Origin: Choristoneura fumiferana
Lineage: Eukaryota > Arthropoda > Insecta > Lepidoptera > Tortricidae
Assembly: GCF_025370935.1 (NCBI RefSeq)
Contig: NC_133472.1
Span: forward strand, 43,869,314 to 43,933,313
Length of the DNA: 64,000 nucleotides
Reading direction: 5' to 3'
Shown: one piece after another, positions 1 through 9,468 of the stretch
Numbering within the stretch: position 1 is the stretch's first letter
How the letters are laid out: every line of letters starts with the position of its first letter
Notes under the pieces: model-generated
Told to the model about the DNA's origin: nothing
The model's database searches: none
Seen by the model: only the letters and a program-made list of their open reading frames with translations
Position numbers and translations under genes: made by a program

Positions 1-208
1 CAGGTAGGGGTTATATTTGATAATGTGGCAGATGGTGACCAGCTTACAAAGAAAAGTAAACACGAAACTACCGTGAGACTCACTCATATTAAATATATAA
101 ATTTACTCCTATTAAATACTTCTATGGGCATTTAATGTGTATTATTTGATAACCACAGGAACAGTTCTTAGAGTATTAAAATTACTAATTGTGTGTATGT
201 TATTTCAG
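1..208 (+). other. Intron at window edge
   Basis: The window opens with CAG followed by GTAGGGG, which could be the last three bases of an earlier gene 1 exon and its donor. The rest reads as intron up to the acceptor TATTTCAG at 201-208. No repeat was recognised. Confidence 0.35.
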
Positions 209-358
209 GAATGGGGCAACAATTGTGATGTGGCTGAGATGCAAACCATAGAGCAGCTTCTGGCGGCTTACGACGACGAAGACCGCGAGTCCGCCAAGAG
301 GGCGCTCATGTCGCCTTTCATAAGAAGCATGGACGTCGAGTATTCTAGGTTAGCTCAG
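209..358 (+). CDS. Gene 1, internal exon (possible gamma-SNAP C-terminal region)
   Basis: Exactly 50 codons in phase 0, between acceptor TATTTCAG and donor CAG|GTAAGA. The peptide is helical and charged: EQLLAAYDDED near the start, then SPFIRSMDVEYSRLAQ. Together with the exons at 2024 and 3860 it gives an uninterrupted C-terminal segment of 118 residues ending in EEEEELC. The LL.AYD..D ... SPFI..MDVEY.RLA pattern and an acidic tail ending in Cys recall gamma-soluble NSF attachment protein, which acts in SNARE disassembly. That match is from memory only. The 5' exons lie outside the window. The exon itself is well supported because three successive exons keep the same phase; the name is tentative. 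Confidence 0.65.
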
Positions 359-693
359 GTAAGAACTAGACATGTGTGCTTTTCGCTGTGTTCATATATA
401 CACCGTGTTATTTCTGTATTCCGTTTACTTTAAGGGTTTATATTCTACAGGACAAATGAAGTTAATTTATCTTAGACACTGTTTGAGATATAAATAATCA
501 AGCGCTTTAAAAAAGTTCACAAGATCCTTAATTAATGACGTGATATTCACATTTTTCACTAGTGTTTTGGTTCAAACATATTTGGCAAAAGATGGTTAAA
601 ACTGTAAATGCTGGGTGAATCTCGTCAAGTTTGTACATTTTACAATTGGACCTCGAAACTCAATATTTATTACTGTTTCGCCTAAAACTTAAT
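359..693 (+). other. Intron, no recognised element
   Basis: AT-rich intron sequence of gene 1 before the family A insertion. Nothing recognised. Confidence 0.5.
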
Positions 694-1114
694 GAGGGCT
701 ATCGCGTATGAATTCGCCGCTAGAGGCGCTAGTGTAGCGTGAGGTCTCCGAAATGTCAAATCTCATAGTTTTTGGGTGAGCTACGCGGGTTTATTTATAA
801 TTAGAATAATTTTGTGAATATTTTGCAATATCTGAAATTAATTATGGCAAATATGCGTTCCGGGGCAATGAATGTCTGTGTTTTGAGACAGTTTTGTCTT
901 TCGGAAACCTTTGTCCTCCCTTTTTTCCGAACAAAACGGGGACTATGCAACACTGTGGCATGCTCGATATTTTTATGGTACGGTTTTAAGGCGTATTAAA
1001 TATGGTTTTAATCTAAACATTGTTTTCACGCCCGTAATAACAGACTTTGAAAGCCACACTTAAAAACCTCACGCAACAGTGCGCCATCTAGTGAGTGAAA
1101 AAACGATAGCCCTC
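694..1114 (+). mobile_element. Family A MITE, copy 1
   Basis: It begins GAGGGCTATCG and ends CGATAGCCCTC, with a longer imperfect inverted repeat inside (GGCGCTAGTG..GCGTGAGG against CCTCACGCAACAGTGCGCC). Flanks AAT and ATT imply a 2-bp AT duplication in an AATT target. It is 421 bp and carries no transposase; the short open frame in it recurs degenerately in other copies and is not a gene. It lies in a gene 1 intron. Confidence 0.85.
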
Positions 1115-1238
1115 ATTACCAAGTAGCTTTCATTAATGCACCGAGCTGTTTCTCGAAGTCAACGGATATAAGACACGGTGTATCGAGATGTGTCTTTGGG
1201 CATTTTAAGGTAATGCCTTTGTGTATTTAGATGATGTC

Positions 1239-1526
1239 CAGGGGTCGGACAAAAAGTGCCGGTGACGTCAAACCACTTATAGGATGATTTCAAATAGTAT
1301 TTTTGATTTTCATAAACAATTATCACTTATCATTTATCAACCTCTTTATTAAACGATATGAAATTTATTTTATTCACTGAATTCCATTGATTTATTTACG
1401 ATTATTTTGTTACTTCATTAATGCTACTTTGTTACTACATGTCACACGGCAGTTTAAATAAAAACATCATCTTGTGTGCAAGGTTACGTCATTTTTACGT
1501 CATCCGCACTTTTTGTCCGACCCCTG
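1239..1526. mobile_element. hAT-like MITE, 288 bp
   Basis: The ends are inverted: CAGGGGTCGGACAAAAAGTG on the left and CACTTTTTGTCCGACCCCTG on the right, followed inward by GACGTCA-like bases. The flanks ATGATGTC and ATGATGTA form an 8-bp duplication with one mismatch. A CAGGGGTCGG-type terminus and an 8-bp duplication are typical of hAT elements. No coding capacity. Confidence 0.75.
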
Positions 1527-1563
1527 ATGATGTATTTGGCCATGTTCAGACAATGCCTTTGTG

Positions 1564-2006
1564 ATTGGTTTTTTGGAGTCTTTTTGTATTTTTTATTTCA
1601 ACTCCAAATTTGTTACTTTTACGGGTATCCCGTGAAACCATATCGAAAATACAAACTGAGACATGGATGCACAGAAAAACCAGAAAAAGAGACCAGCGCT
1701 GGGAATCGAACCCAGGTCCTCAGCAATCCGTGCTGCGTGCTATAACCCCTACACCACCGCTGGACAGGAATCTAGACACGAATTTTTCCTATGCATACAT
1801 ATCTCAGGTTGCTTATTTCTACTACGCTACTTATGCAGCAGCACTAGCGACATCCATGTTCCGCTCTCATCGAGAGACGTCACACTCTTTCGGAGCCAAC
1901 CGCTCACCCAGACAAGAGATGTCGCTACTAAGCAATCAAATTATGATTGGTTTTTTGGAGTCTTTTTGTATTTTCTATTTCAACTCCAAATTTGTTATTT
2001 GTTCTT
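1564..2006 (-). mobile_element. D element, canonical copy (tRNA-like core)
   Basis: A perfect 12-bp target duplication AATGCCTTTGTG lies at 1552-1563 and 2007-2018. The element has 52-bp direct repeats at both ends (1564 and 1946, starting ATTGGTTTTTTGGAGTC) and, on the minus strand, a tRNA-like unit near 1690-1765 with box B GGTTCGATTCC and a paired CCAGCG/CGCTGG stem. It sits 17 bp upstream of the gene 1 exon at 2024, so the duplicated target includes that exon's pyrimidine tract. Confidence 0.75.
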
Positions 2007-2023
2007 AATGCCTTTGTGCTTAG

Positions 2024-2122
2024 ATGGTGCCTTTGCCTGAAGCTATGGAGCCGACCGTGAGCGCCGGCGTGCGAGAGAACGCTGCGGCTTCCTACGTTAG
2101 TCCTAATGCCGCTAATAACGAG
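2024..2122 (+). CDS. Gene 1, internal exon
   Basis: 33 codons in phase 0, from acceptor TTTGTGCTTAG to donor GAG|GTTGGT. It encodes a Pro/Ala/Asn-rich linker starting MVPLPEAMEP and ending NAANNE. The M here is internal because the upstream exon reads into it in phase. The acceptor's pyrimidine tract is part of the target duplication of the D element inserted just upstream. The donor is weak, so the 3' boundary is slightly less certain. Confidence 0.6.
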
Positions 2123-2234
2123 GTTGGTAGTGCATAATGATGATATATGACACTAGTCCCACCACGGGCGGGAAAACGATTAGCTGACTATTTTCTCGCT
2201 CAATAAATGAACCATTTATTTATTTATAAATATA

Positions 2235-2428
2235 CTAGCTTTTGCCCGCGGCTTCGCCCGCGTTGAGTTCGGTTATCGCGCGCTGTTCCCTCGGCAACTG
2301 TGCATTTTTCGGGATAAAAAGTAGCCTATGTCACTCTCTGGCCCATAAACTATCTCTATGCCAAAAATCACGTCGATCCGTCGCTCCGTTTCGACGTGAA
2401 AGACGGACAAACATACACACAAACAAAT
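2235..2428 (+). repeat. G repeat
   Basis: CTTTTGCCCGCGGCTTCGCC then the TGTGCATTTTTCGGGATAAA and GTCGATCCGTCGCTCCGTTT blocks. The same order recurs near 7030, 42305 and, diverged, at 43230, 49427, 51490 and 62395. Abundant non-coding repeat in intron of gene 1. Confidence 0.75.
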
Positions 2429-2460
2429 TAAATTTTTTAAGTTAATAATCATAAAATCAC

Positions 2461-2685
2461 ACCATTTTCTATGCTTGTTGCTCTTTAATTATATTTAGAA
2501 TTGTATTATTTAAATTTTCGTCATACTCGATGTGAAAAGTTGTATGAGTCACTCGGGAGCAGAATTACTTTAATCTTGGGCGTTAACACTTGATTCACTC
2601 ATTACGCTCAAGATTCTACTTTAGAATCCCTCGCTACGCTCAGGATTCTATTGCAGAATCCTTCGCTACATTCTGGATTCAATGT
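2461..2685 (+). repeat. R repeat with a 33-bp trimeric core
   Basis: It contains three tandem units of about 33 bp built on GGATTCTA..GAATCC and CGCTACGCTCAG words. The inverted counterpart lies at 17868-18092. Both have flanking CTCGGGAGCA and GCTCTTTAAT-like blocks. Confidence 0.65.
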
Positions 2686-2885
2686 ACCGCCTTTGCCGTA
2701 ATAACTATAACACAAATAACTATTTCATCTCATCACACTTGCTCGTCAATGATGTTATTTCATGCCTGTATACTAAAGGACAATGGCCTAAATCGTTCCC
2801 GCGGGAGGTAACGGATTCACGTATAGTTTTTCCTCCCCAGGGAGGAAAAGTTTAGTTTTAAAATTTGCAAACAAGCTAGTAGGTA

Positions 2886-3020
2886 CAGTCAACGTGATAA
2901 ATAAGTGATCATTTCTGTAAGGTACAGGCTTTCAGTCGTCACACAATTTCGTATGGCTTTTCAAACATGACGTTAAAGTGACAAGGTACAAAAGTGATCA
3001 CTTATTTATGACGTTGACTG
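2886..3020. mobile_element. Foldback MITE with TA duplication
   Basis: CAGTCAACGTGATAAATAAG at the left pairs with CTTATTTATGACGTTGACTG at the right, followed inward by TGATCA on both sides. TA lies directly outside both ends. 135 bp, non-coding, in a gene 1 intron. Confidence 0.8.
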
Positions 3021-3266
3021 TACGTCATTCATTTCAGACTAAAGATGTTTCAAGTCAGCCAACGTTTTATTTATATCTTTGAAACTTAGCTGCGACCCAA
3101 TTTTATGCCACAAAACTTGTCTACGCTTCATGAAACTTCGTTATTTTTATATTTTTAATTTGTATCAAATTTTAGTTAATATTTTTTTAGCATGTTGGAA
3201 GAATCTGGCCGTATGACCGTTCGAATTCTAAACGAAACTAATAGACTCGTTAGTAATACCCTTCTT

Positions 3267-3401
3267 AAGGTGATTTTCCACCGGCGAGGCGAGGCGAGAC
3301 GAGAATTTAAGTTTGTATGGCGGCGCCCGCGGCGGGAGCGCGAGAACGCATACAAATTTCAATTCTCGTCTCGCCTCGCCTCGCCGGTGGAAATTCACCT
3401 T
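3267..3401. mobile_element. GC-rich foldback MITE
   Basis: Two arms of about 50 bp (AAGGTGATTTTCCACCGGCG and its inverse CCGGTGGAAATTCACCTT, with GAGGCGAGGCGAGACGAGAA between) surround a loop rich in CGCCCGCGGCGGG. Strikingly GC-rich for this locus. The open frames through it on both strands are by-products of the palindrome. Confidence 0.8.
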
Positions 3402-3410
3402 TACGCCCCT

Positions 3411-3541
3411 TAATGTTGAGTTTCTTGCCGGATTCTTCTCAGCAGAGGTTTTTCCGAACCGGTGGTAGATTTTTTTTCTGACATTCATAAGTGCTTGTTA
3501 TAGCCTAAATTGAATAAAGATATTTTGACTTTGACTTTGAA
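3411..3541 (+). repeat. I repeat
   Basis: Reads TTTCTTGCCGGATTCTTCTC, GGTTTTTCCGAACCGGTGGT and ends TGAATAAAGATATTTTGACT plus TTGACTTTGA. Inverted copies lie at 9305 and 33082. It looks like the 3' tail of a retroelement. Confidence 0.7.
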
Positions 3542-3859
3542 TGCTCAACGTACTGTCTGTCTCTTCCAAAAACTTTTCTTTATGGAACAAGTTTGTCTTT
3601 TTCTGTCTAATCTTCATTTTCTAACCTATATAATTCTGTTACATGTAAAGATAGCTTAAAATTGTTTATCTATTGAAAAACTCTAATTTATAAAATTAAT
3701 AAAAAATGGCCAATACCAATACCGTATTGTTTAGATTACACGTAAGTGGGGATGAATTATTGTTCCTCATCTAAATCCATACTGTGCTGTGATCCAGAGA
3801 GGACGCTTGTGCCCAGCATTTGGGCACAACCCAGAGTTCATATATTTCTTTGCTTTCAG
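3542..3859 (+). other. Intron, nothing recognised
   Basis: AT-rich end of the last gene 1 intron, finishing with the acceptor CTTTGCTTTCAG. Confidence 0.5.
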
Positions 3860-3967
3860 CGCCCCATGGACACCAGCGACACCAGCAACGCTCAGTCTTA
3901 CGCAGCCGACAACGCGTCATACGAAGCACCGGCGAAACCGGCTGAAGAAGAGGAAGAACTGTGTTAA
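3860..3967 (+). CDS. Gene 1, terminal exon
   Basis: 35 codons plus TAA, phase 0, after the strong acceptor TTCTTTGCTTTCAG. The peptide is Ser/Asp/Ala-rich (RPMDTSDTSNAQSYAADNAS) and ends in an acidic run then EEEEELC. It supplies the stop codon for the exons at 209 and 2024. An ATG lies within it (3866), but phase continuity makes it an internal exon start. Confidence 0.65.
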   Translation, partial: RPMDTSDTSNAQSYAADNASYEAPAKPAEEEEELC

Positions 3968-4708
3968 AATGTAACCACGTAAAGCCCCAATTACATTACA
4001 TTGAGCGCCAACAACGCACTCGGCGTGCTGGCACGCAGTTAGGCCAATCTTATTTTAGATGCAGCTCGTTGCTATAGCAATGTCTCCTGGGTCACGCATT
4101 AAAAATGTTACAGGTTCAAATCCGCTTTAAGTTAGGAGTTCAAAGCCCATGAGGGTTTTGTGACAGGATGCGTGAGGTCCGTTTGACAACTTTGTCATTT
4201 TTAACTTCGAAATTATTTTTTTATTTTTGATTTACGTTTAACAGACAGCCTTGTCGCTTCAAAGCGATTGCTTCCAGAGTCTTTATAACGGAAAGAAAGA
4301 AGGGTAGTATGCGGTTAATTAATACGAGTGGAAGGCACTTGATAATAAAAAAAATAGTCCAGCTACTTGTTCAACTGTTGGGAAGAGGCCTAATAAGGTA
4401 AATTCCATTAAAATCTGGATCTGTAGGTATTAATAAACTAGATGAGAAAGCATTTTATTACGGTTCATTATGATTAAAGTAAGGCGAAACAAAAGGTGTT
4501 TATAATAAAGAATACGATTAAAAATGATGTTCACCCATCTGCTTAGTGGGACAAATATATTATGTCTTAAACAATGATTAGGTAATTAATTTATGTTCAG
4601 CTACATACACCGCTTTATACACATTATAAACAAAACAAACTGTTATTTGCAACTGGACAAACCGCACATCAAAAATAGCGGTTAATGAAAACTTCGTCGT
4701 TCTTTTGT
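3968..4708 (+). terminator. Gene 1 3' UTR and candidate poly(A) signals
   Basis: AATAAA hexamers occur at 4432-4437 and 4504-4509, 465-540 bp after the stop. No repeat was recognised between 3968 and 4708. Which hexamer is used cannot be told from sequence. Confidence 0.4.
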
Positions 4709-5224
4709 AGGGATCCGTAGCCAAAATGGCCCTTATAGTTTCGCCATGTCTGTCTGTCTGTCTGACCGTCCGCGGCTTTGCTCAGGGACTATCAGTGCTA
4801 GAAAGCTGTAATTTTAATATATGCCAACAAAATAGTACATTCAATTCATAGACGTAATGTGGGGGTGATTTTTTTTCCCCATCCAATCTTGTAGTGTGGG
4901 ATAGCGTTGGATAGGTCTCTTAAAACCATTAGGGGGTTGCTAAAACGATTATTCGATTCATTGATTAGTTTGCAAATTATTCAACTTTAAAGTGCAAATT
5001 TTCATTAAAATCGAGTGTCCCCCCCTCCTCTAAAATCTAAACCGGTGGGTGGAAAAATTTGAAAAAATTCAGGATGGTAGTAAGTATATCAAACTTACAA
5101 GGAAAACTATAACGGTTAAGTTATCTTGAGAATTATTAGTAGTTTAAGAGTAAATAGCAGCCTAAGGTATAAAATATACCTAAACTTGGAATATTCCGTA
5201 CAAAATACGATGAAAATCGATTTG
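4709..5224 (+). repeat. E repeat, one end intact
   Basis: Starts at GGATCCGTAGCCAAAATGG, then the CTGTCTGTCTGTCTGACCG run, AAAGCTGTAATTTT and AGGGGGTTGCTAAAACGAT blocks. The same order is seen at 24437, 34757, 40377 and 61730. The far GGGTTCCGTAGCC end is missing here. Confidence 0.75.
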
Positions 5225-6301
5225 TTTTTGGCTCAAAATAAGCGCGAATAATAATAATAAACACGATGATATAGGGCGGTCTGCAAATTAATTAATCATA
5301 TTAGTAAATTAATTATAAGTAATTATAGTTCGGTCGGGATTTTTTTTCTAGTCCACTCGCCTTCATACCTGCCACTTGCAATATTTTTAACATAGTAAAT
5401 TTGATAAGAAATAATTTGATCCATTAAATTGATGGGTGAAGATCTTTAGAATCCGGATCTTAAGCTAGTAGGTTTATCAAACATTCTATTATGTAAGTTG
5501 GAATCTTTGTAAATTATAGGTGATGTGGCCGTTACCAAAAATTATAAATTCTTTAGTAAATACTAGAGAGTGTGGTGCATAGGGTCGGGTTACTTAGATA
5601 CATACATTAGTGTACCATGTGGTTGGGGTATTTTGACTCCATAGCGAATATGTATGATACAGTCAGAACTGTCTTTATTTCCACAACACATACACGGCTT
5701 AGTAAATAACAAACAATTGTAATGTAACATAAAAATTATCATGATAATTAATGACTTAATAACTAACATGCAACAGTTCCGAAAGTTGTTGTTGTTGTTG
5801 TTTCTTTAAAAAAATATGGGTTTGTCCATCGGAGGAGAATTTTGCCAGTGTCTAGTAGTTTTTGCCGTTGTACGGTAAAAAAAATCTAGAAAACGAAATA
5901 TGAGAGGTAATGGTGGATGAACGATGACAGCGCGAAAAACGTCACATTAGTAATCAGTTCCGAAAGTTACTTTACTAACTGGTCCCTGTCACTTCGTGTT
6001 TGAACTTTGCTATAAAATTGACAGAAAGTATACAGTGACAATTTACTAAAGTGTAAAAATATTTTTGACCTCGACTGTACACGAACTCTCTCAATTAGCT
6101 CCAGTGTCCATCTTACAACCGTTTTGACATTTGACATTTAAGTAATACAATAATTGATTGACACTTCGGGTGTCGTCGCATACCGATGTAGATCCGACTT
6201 TTCCCGACGGATATACATTATGCACTATATGGCTCGATCAAATTTTCCCTGTACCATCAGGCAAATATGTGGTCTACCACCCTAAAGTTGATAATCGTTT
6301 C
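5225..6301. other. Intergenic, no gene seen
   Basis: AT-rich DNA. A short (GTT)n run lies near 5787-5803. No coding exon or recognised repeat is supported. Confidence 0.5.
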
Positions 6302-6560
6302 CATCCCAGCCTATATACGTCCCACTGCTGGGCACAGGCCTCCTCTGAGAACAAGAGGGCTTGGGCCATAGTTCCCACGCGGGCCCAGTGCGGATTGGGA
6401 ACTTCACACGCCCCATTGAATTGCTTCGCAGGTTAGTGCAGGTTTCCTCACGATGTTTTCCTTCACCGCAAAGCTCGTGGTAAATTTCAAATGTAATTCC
6501 GCACATGAATTTGGAAAAACTCAGAGGTGCGAGCCGGAGTTTGAACCCACGACCCTATGA
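6302..6560 (-). mobile_element. C-SINE, minus orientation
   Basis: Tail block CCTATATACGTCCCACTGCT comes first, then the GAGGGCTTGGGCC and TTTCCTTCACCGCAAAGCTC blocks and a decayed tRNA-like head with TTTGAACCCACGACCCT. It matches the full copy at 42884 in reverse. Confidence 0.8.
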
Positions 6561-6673
6561 TAATCGTTTGCATGTCATAAAACAATAATGCCAATAGACG
6601 TGTCTGTCAACTAGAAAATGCATTGATGGGAACTTGTTTAGTAATTGATAGATCACTTATTTGGTTGATGTTA

Positions 6674-6791
6674 GTAGGGTTTCCATGTTTACGTCCCCTA
6701 GACAACTCTTTAAAATCATGAGTTTCTATGTGGTAGGGTTTCCATGGTTACGTCCCCTAGACAACTCTTTAAAATCACGAGTTTCTATGTT
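6674..6791 (+). repeat. Tandem duplication, 2 x 59 bp
   Basis: Two adjacent copies of GTAGGGTTTCCATG..TTACGTCCCCTAGACA..GAGTTTCTATG differing at only a few bases, so the duplication is recent. Confidence 0.85.
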
Positions 6792-6899
6792 TTTGTGGTT
6801 AAAATTAATCGAACGTACGAATTTCTCGTAATTACAAGCCCATTATTTTATGGGCGAGCTCCTAAGCACATAAGTAGCATATATTATAACAGTTTTTTT

Positions 6900-6966
6900 A
6901 AGAAACAACAAAAAAACAACACAAAACAAAAACAACAACAACAACGCAAAAAAAGCAAAAAAAGTT
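6900..6966 (+). repeat. A-rich simple repeat
   Basis: AACAAC and AAAACA runs; low complexity. It creates a spurious Lys/Gln-rich frame. Confidence 0.8.
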
Positions 6967-7029
6967 GATTGACCCATATCTGTATGAGCGACTGCGTGCC
7001 ATCTTGATACGCGTCTAATTTATGGTAAT

Positions 7030-7214
7030 ACTAGCTTTTAGTATTCGGTTATCGCGCGCTGTCCCCTGGGGAACTGTGCATTTTTCCGGGATAAAAACTA
7101 GCCAATGTCACTCTCGGGCCCATAAACTATCTATGCCGAAAATCACGTCGATCCGTCGCTCCGTTACGGCGTGAAAGACGGACAAACACACTTTCGCATT
7201 TATAATATTAGTAT
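7030..7214 (+). repeat. G repeat
   Basis: GTTATCGCGCGCTGTCCCCT, GAACTGTGCATTTTTCCGGG and GTCGATCCGTCGCTCCGTTA blocks in the same order as at 2235, ending TTATAATATTAGTATGG. The GCCCGCGGCTTCGCC segment is deleted. Confidence 0.75.
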
Positions 7215-7660
7215 GGATTTGAACAATCCTGAAAATATTCACCAGGCTACTACGTCAGAATAGCCCAACCACTTTATTTTATAACATACTGTATATTTAG
7301 TTTTTTTTGCTTGCTTCAGGTGCTCTGTGTAATTAATCCAGTTGTATTTTAAGAGTTGTATATTATAATCGGGTATGTTAGATAAATTGTGTATTTTGCC
7401 CAATATATATTGTTGGTTTGTTGAATTTATATATAGTCATGTGATGGTCGTCAATTTGGGAATTAAAGTAATTCATAGATAAGTTTTTATTAGTCAAAGG
7501 TTAATTTTAATTGTCAAGATGACTTACGCTTCGTTTTTTTAGCATTAGAAAAAGGGTAAACGATCTTGACGAGTCTTTTTATTGAAAAACGTTTTTAAAA
7601 AAAAAGTAACTATTACTTATGATACCAAAAGCATGTAAATGATCATACGTCCTTGCTAAT
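7215..7660. other. Intergenic, no gene seen
   Basis: AT-rich, no repeat or exon recognised. Confidence 0.5.
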
Positions 7661-8037
7661 GAGGGCTATCGCGTATGAATTCGCCGCTAGAGGCGCTAGT
7701 GTAGCGTGAGGTCTCCGAAATGCCAAATCTCATAGTTTTTGGGTGAGCTACGCGGGTTTATTTATAATTAGAATAATTTTGTGAACATTTTGCATTGTTT
7801 GAAATTAATTATGGCAAATATGCGTTACGGGGCAATGAATGTCTGTGTTTTGAGACAGGTTTGTCCTTCGGAAACTTTTTTTCCCCCTTTTTTCCAAACA
7901 CTGTGGTTGCTCGATATTTTAAATGTGATTTTAATCTAAACTTTGTTTTCACGCCCGTAATAACAGACTTTGAAAGCCACACTTAAAAACCTCACGCAAC
8001 AGTGGCGCCATCTAGAAACACATAAACGATAGCCCTC
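7661..8037 (+). mobile_element. Family A MITE, copy 2
   Basis: GAGGGCTATCG start and CGATAGCCCTC end, 377 bp, with internal deletions relative to copy 1. Flanks TAAT and ATTG give an AATT target with an AT duplication. Confidence 0.85.
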
Positions 8038-8807
8038 ATTGTTACATGTTTGTTGTGACTTATATTTCAAAAGTGTTTTTCAATAAAAAGACGCCAATAT
8101 CGCTTACCTTCTTTCGAATGCTAAATTAAAGAAAGTATAATGATTTGATGTTTTGCAAGATTCATAGTTTGTTAGCATTTAGGTTTTAAATGGACAAGAT
8201 CGGAGTTTTGACTTAACATTATGTATATTTAGCAGATATAGTTACTGTCTTCTTAAGACAAAAGGCGGTAACTAAAAAAAAAACTTGGGTTTTATATCAT
8301 GCAGCTTAAGACATTCTGCGTCAGATGGTATAAATCACACAAGCTTTTGTTTTTGGGGTACTTATTGACAATTTTTGGAAAAATATTTGTTTTTGTCTTC
8401 TAAATATGCATACTTAAATACAATTTACTCACAGATGTGACAAAAAATATTGTATGTCACACGGGCGGTACTAGAATTACGAACTTCGACTTATTAGAGC
8501 CATGTATTCGGGCTCTATTTACCGCCCAATACACAATGTACTATTATGTCCTTCACGTTCACTTCATTGGATAATTTAGATTTATAAAACTAGTCACTTT
8601 AAAAGATTAGCCCTTAGAATAAACGTTATCTGGTTTATCCTATATTCTAAGGAATCGCTTTTGTATTTTAAGTTCTGCATCGAGCTAATGATAACTAGAA
8701 GTGTTGATTGCATGCTTATATGACTGTTTGAAATTATTTATTAAGAAAATACAAAATATCCATAGGACTAAAACTACTATTAAATTAAAATAACTAAAAC
8801 TAAAACT
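8038..8807. other. Intergenic with an S foldback fragment
   Basis: Mostly unrecognised AT-rich DNA. At about 8452-8545 lies GTCACACGGGCGGTACTAG..ACCGCCCAATACACAATGTA, related to the block at 27797. The end (about 8740-8807) is the A-rich 3' tail of the LINE remnant that follows on the minus strand. Confidence 0.5.
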
Positions 8808-9152
8808 TTAATTAAAAAAGAGAGGTGGGCCTCTTGGCATGGTGCCCATCACGCAGGCAGCATTCCCGCGTTGAACTGCGATTGAGATTCTTTGCGCAAG
8901 AAAGCTGCCGGCGCGAGGGTTGCCTGTTGCCTCCCTTAACCTATTGCTGAGCTCCCTGTGTAGCTCCAGCGCACCCTTACCCCAAGGACCTAGAGTCTCG
9001 ACGCCGAAAGCAAAGAAATGATATTGGGCGCCGAGACAGCTATATTTTGTGACCTTGAGGCGTTCCCGGGCGTCTGCCGCCGCCCCCGCACATTTGGTAG
9101 TTGCTGGTAGGTAGGACGCCGCCAGGGTATCTGTACAGGTAGCGTCCCACAC
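8808..9152 (-). pseudogene. LINE ORF fragment, C-terminal end
   Basis: An open frame of 114 codons. The blocks FGVETLGPWGKGALEL, RAGSFLAQRISIAVQRGNA and GTMPRG recall a conserved segment at the C-terminus of some non-LTR retrotransposon polyproteins; this is from memory. An A-rich TAAAACTAAAAC tail follows on the minus strand, and the 5' end is truncated near 9160, as in LINE insertions. The unbroken frame suggests a fairly young copy. Not a host gene in my view. Confidence 0.5.
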
Positions 9153-9304
9153 ACGCGTATATTGTTTTATAGCTTAAATATAAATTATATGAAATGTTGA
9201 GTTGCACGGGATATTGTAGTATATGTGACTGTTACTTAACGTGCATACCTTGGATAACTCGGGGCATCTATACGAAAGTGATGTAGCAAAATATTTTATC
9301 GATA

Positions 9305-9428
9305 CTCAAAGTCAAAATATCTTTATTAAATTTAGGCTATGGCTAAGCACTTATTAATGTCAAAAAAATCTACCACCGGTTCGGAAAAACCTCTGTTCAG
9401 ATGAATCCGGAAAGAAACTCAACGAGGT
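9305..9428 (-). repeat. I repeat, minus orientation
   Basis: CTCAAAGTCAAAATATCTTT, then CTACCACCGGTTCGGAAAAA and CCTCTGTTC, the inverse of the block at 3411. Confidence 0.7.
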
Positions 9429-9468
9429 TTTTTTTTAAACAGATTTACAGTATTATTATATGATATCT

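Noticed and set aside
814..999. Open frames in family A copies (also near 9634, 18554, 25947, 53179)
   Set aside because: The same frame appears in several copies with different lengths and breaks; it is repeat sequence, several start at GTG rather than ATG, and there is no transposase homology.
1690..1765. Possible minus-strand tRNA gene (also 39095-39165 on plus)
   Set aside because: Part of the dispersed D element and with an irregular anticodon arm.
1663..2040. 125-codon frame over the D element
   Set aside because: It runs through the tRNA-like core and terminal repeats of a mobile element and recurs in other copies.
3228..3488. 86-codon minus-strand frame
   Set aside because: Produced by the GC-rich palindrome and the adjacent I repeat; a mirror of the plus-strand frame.
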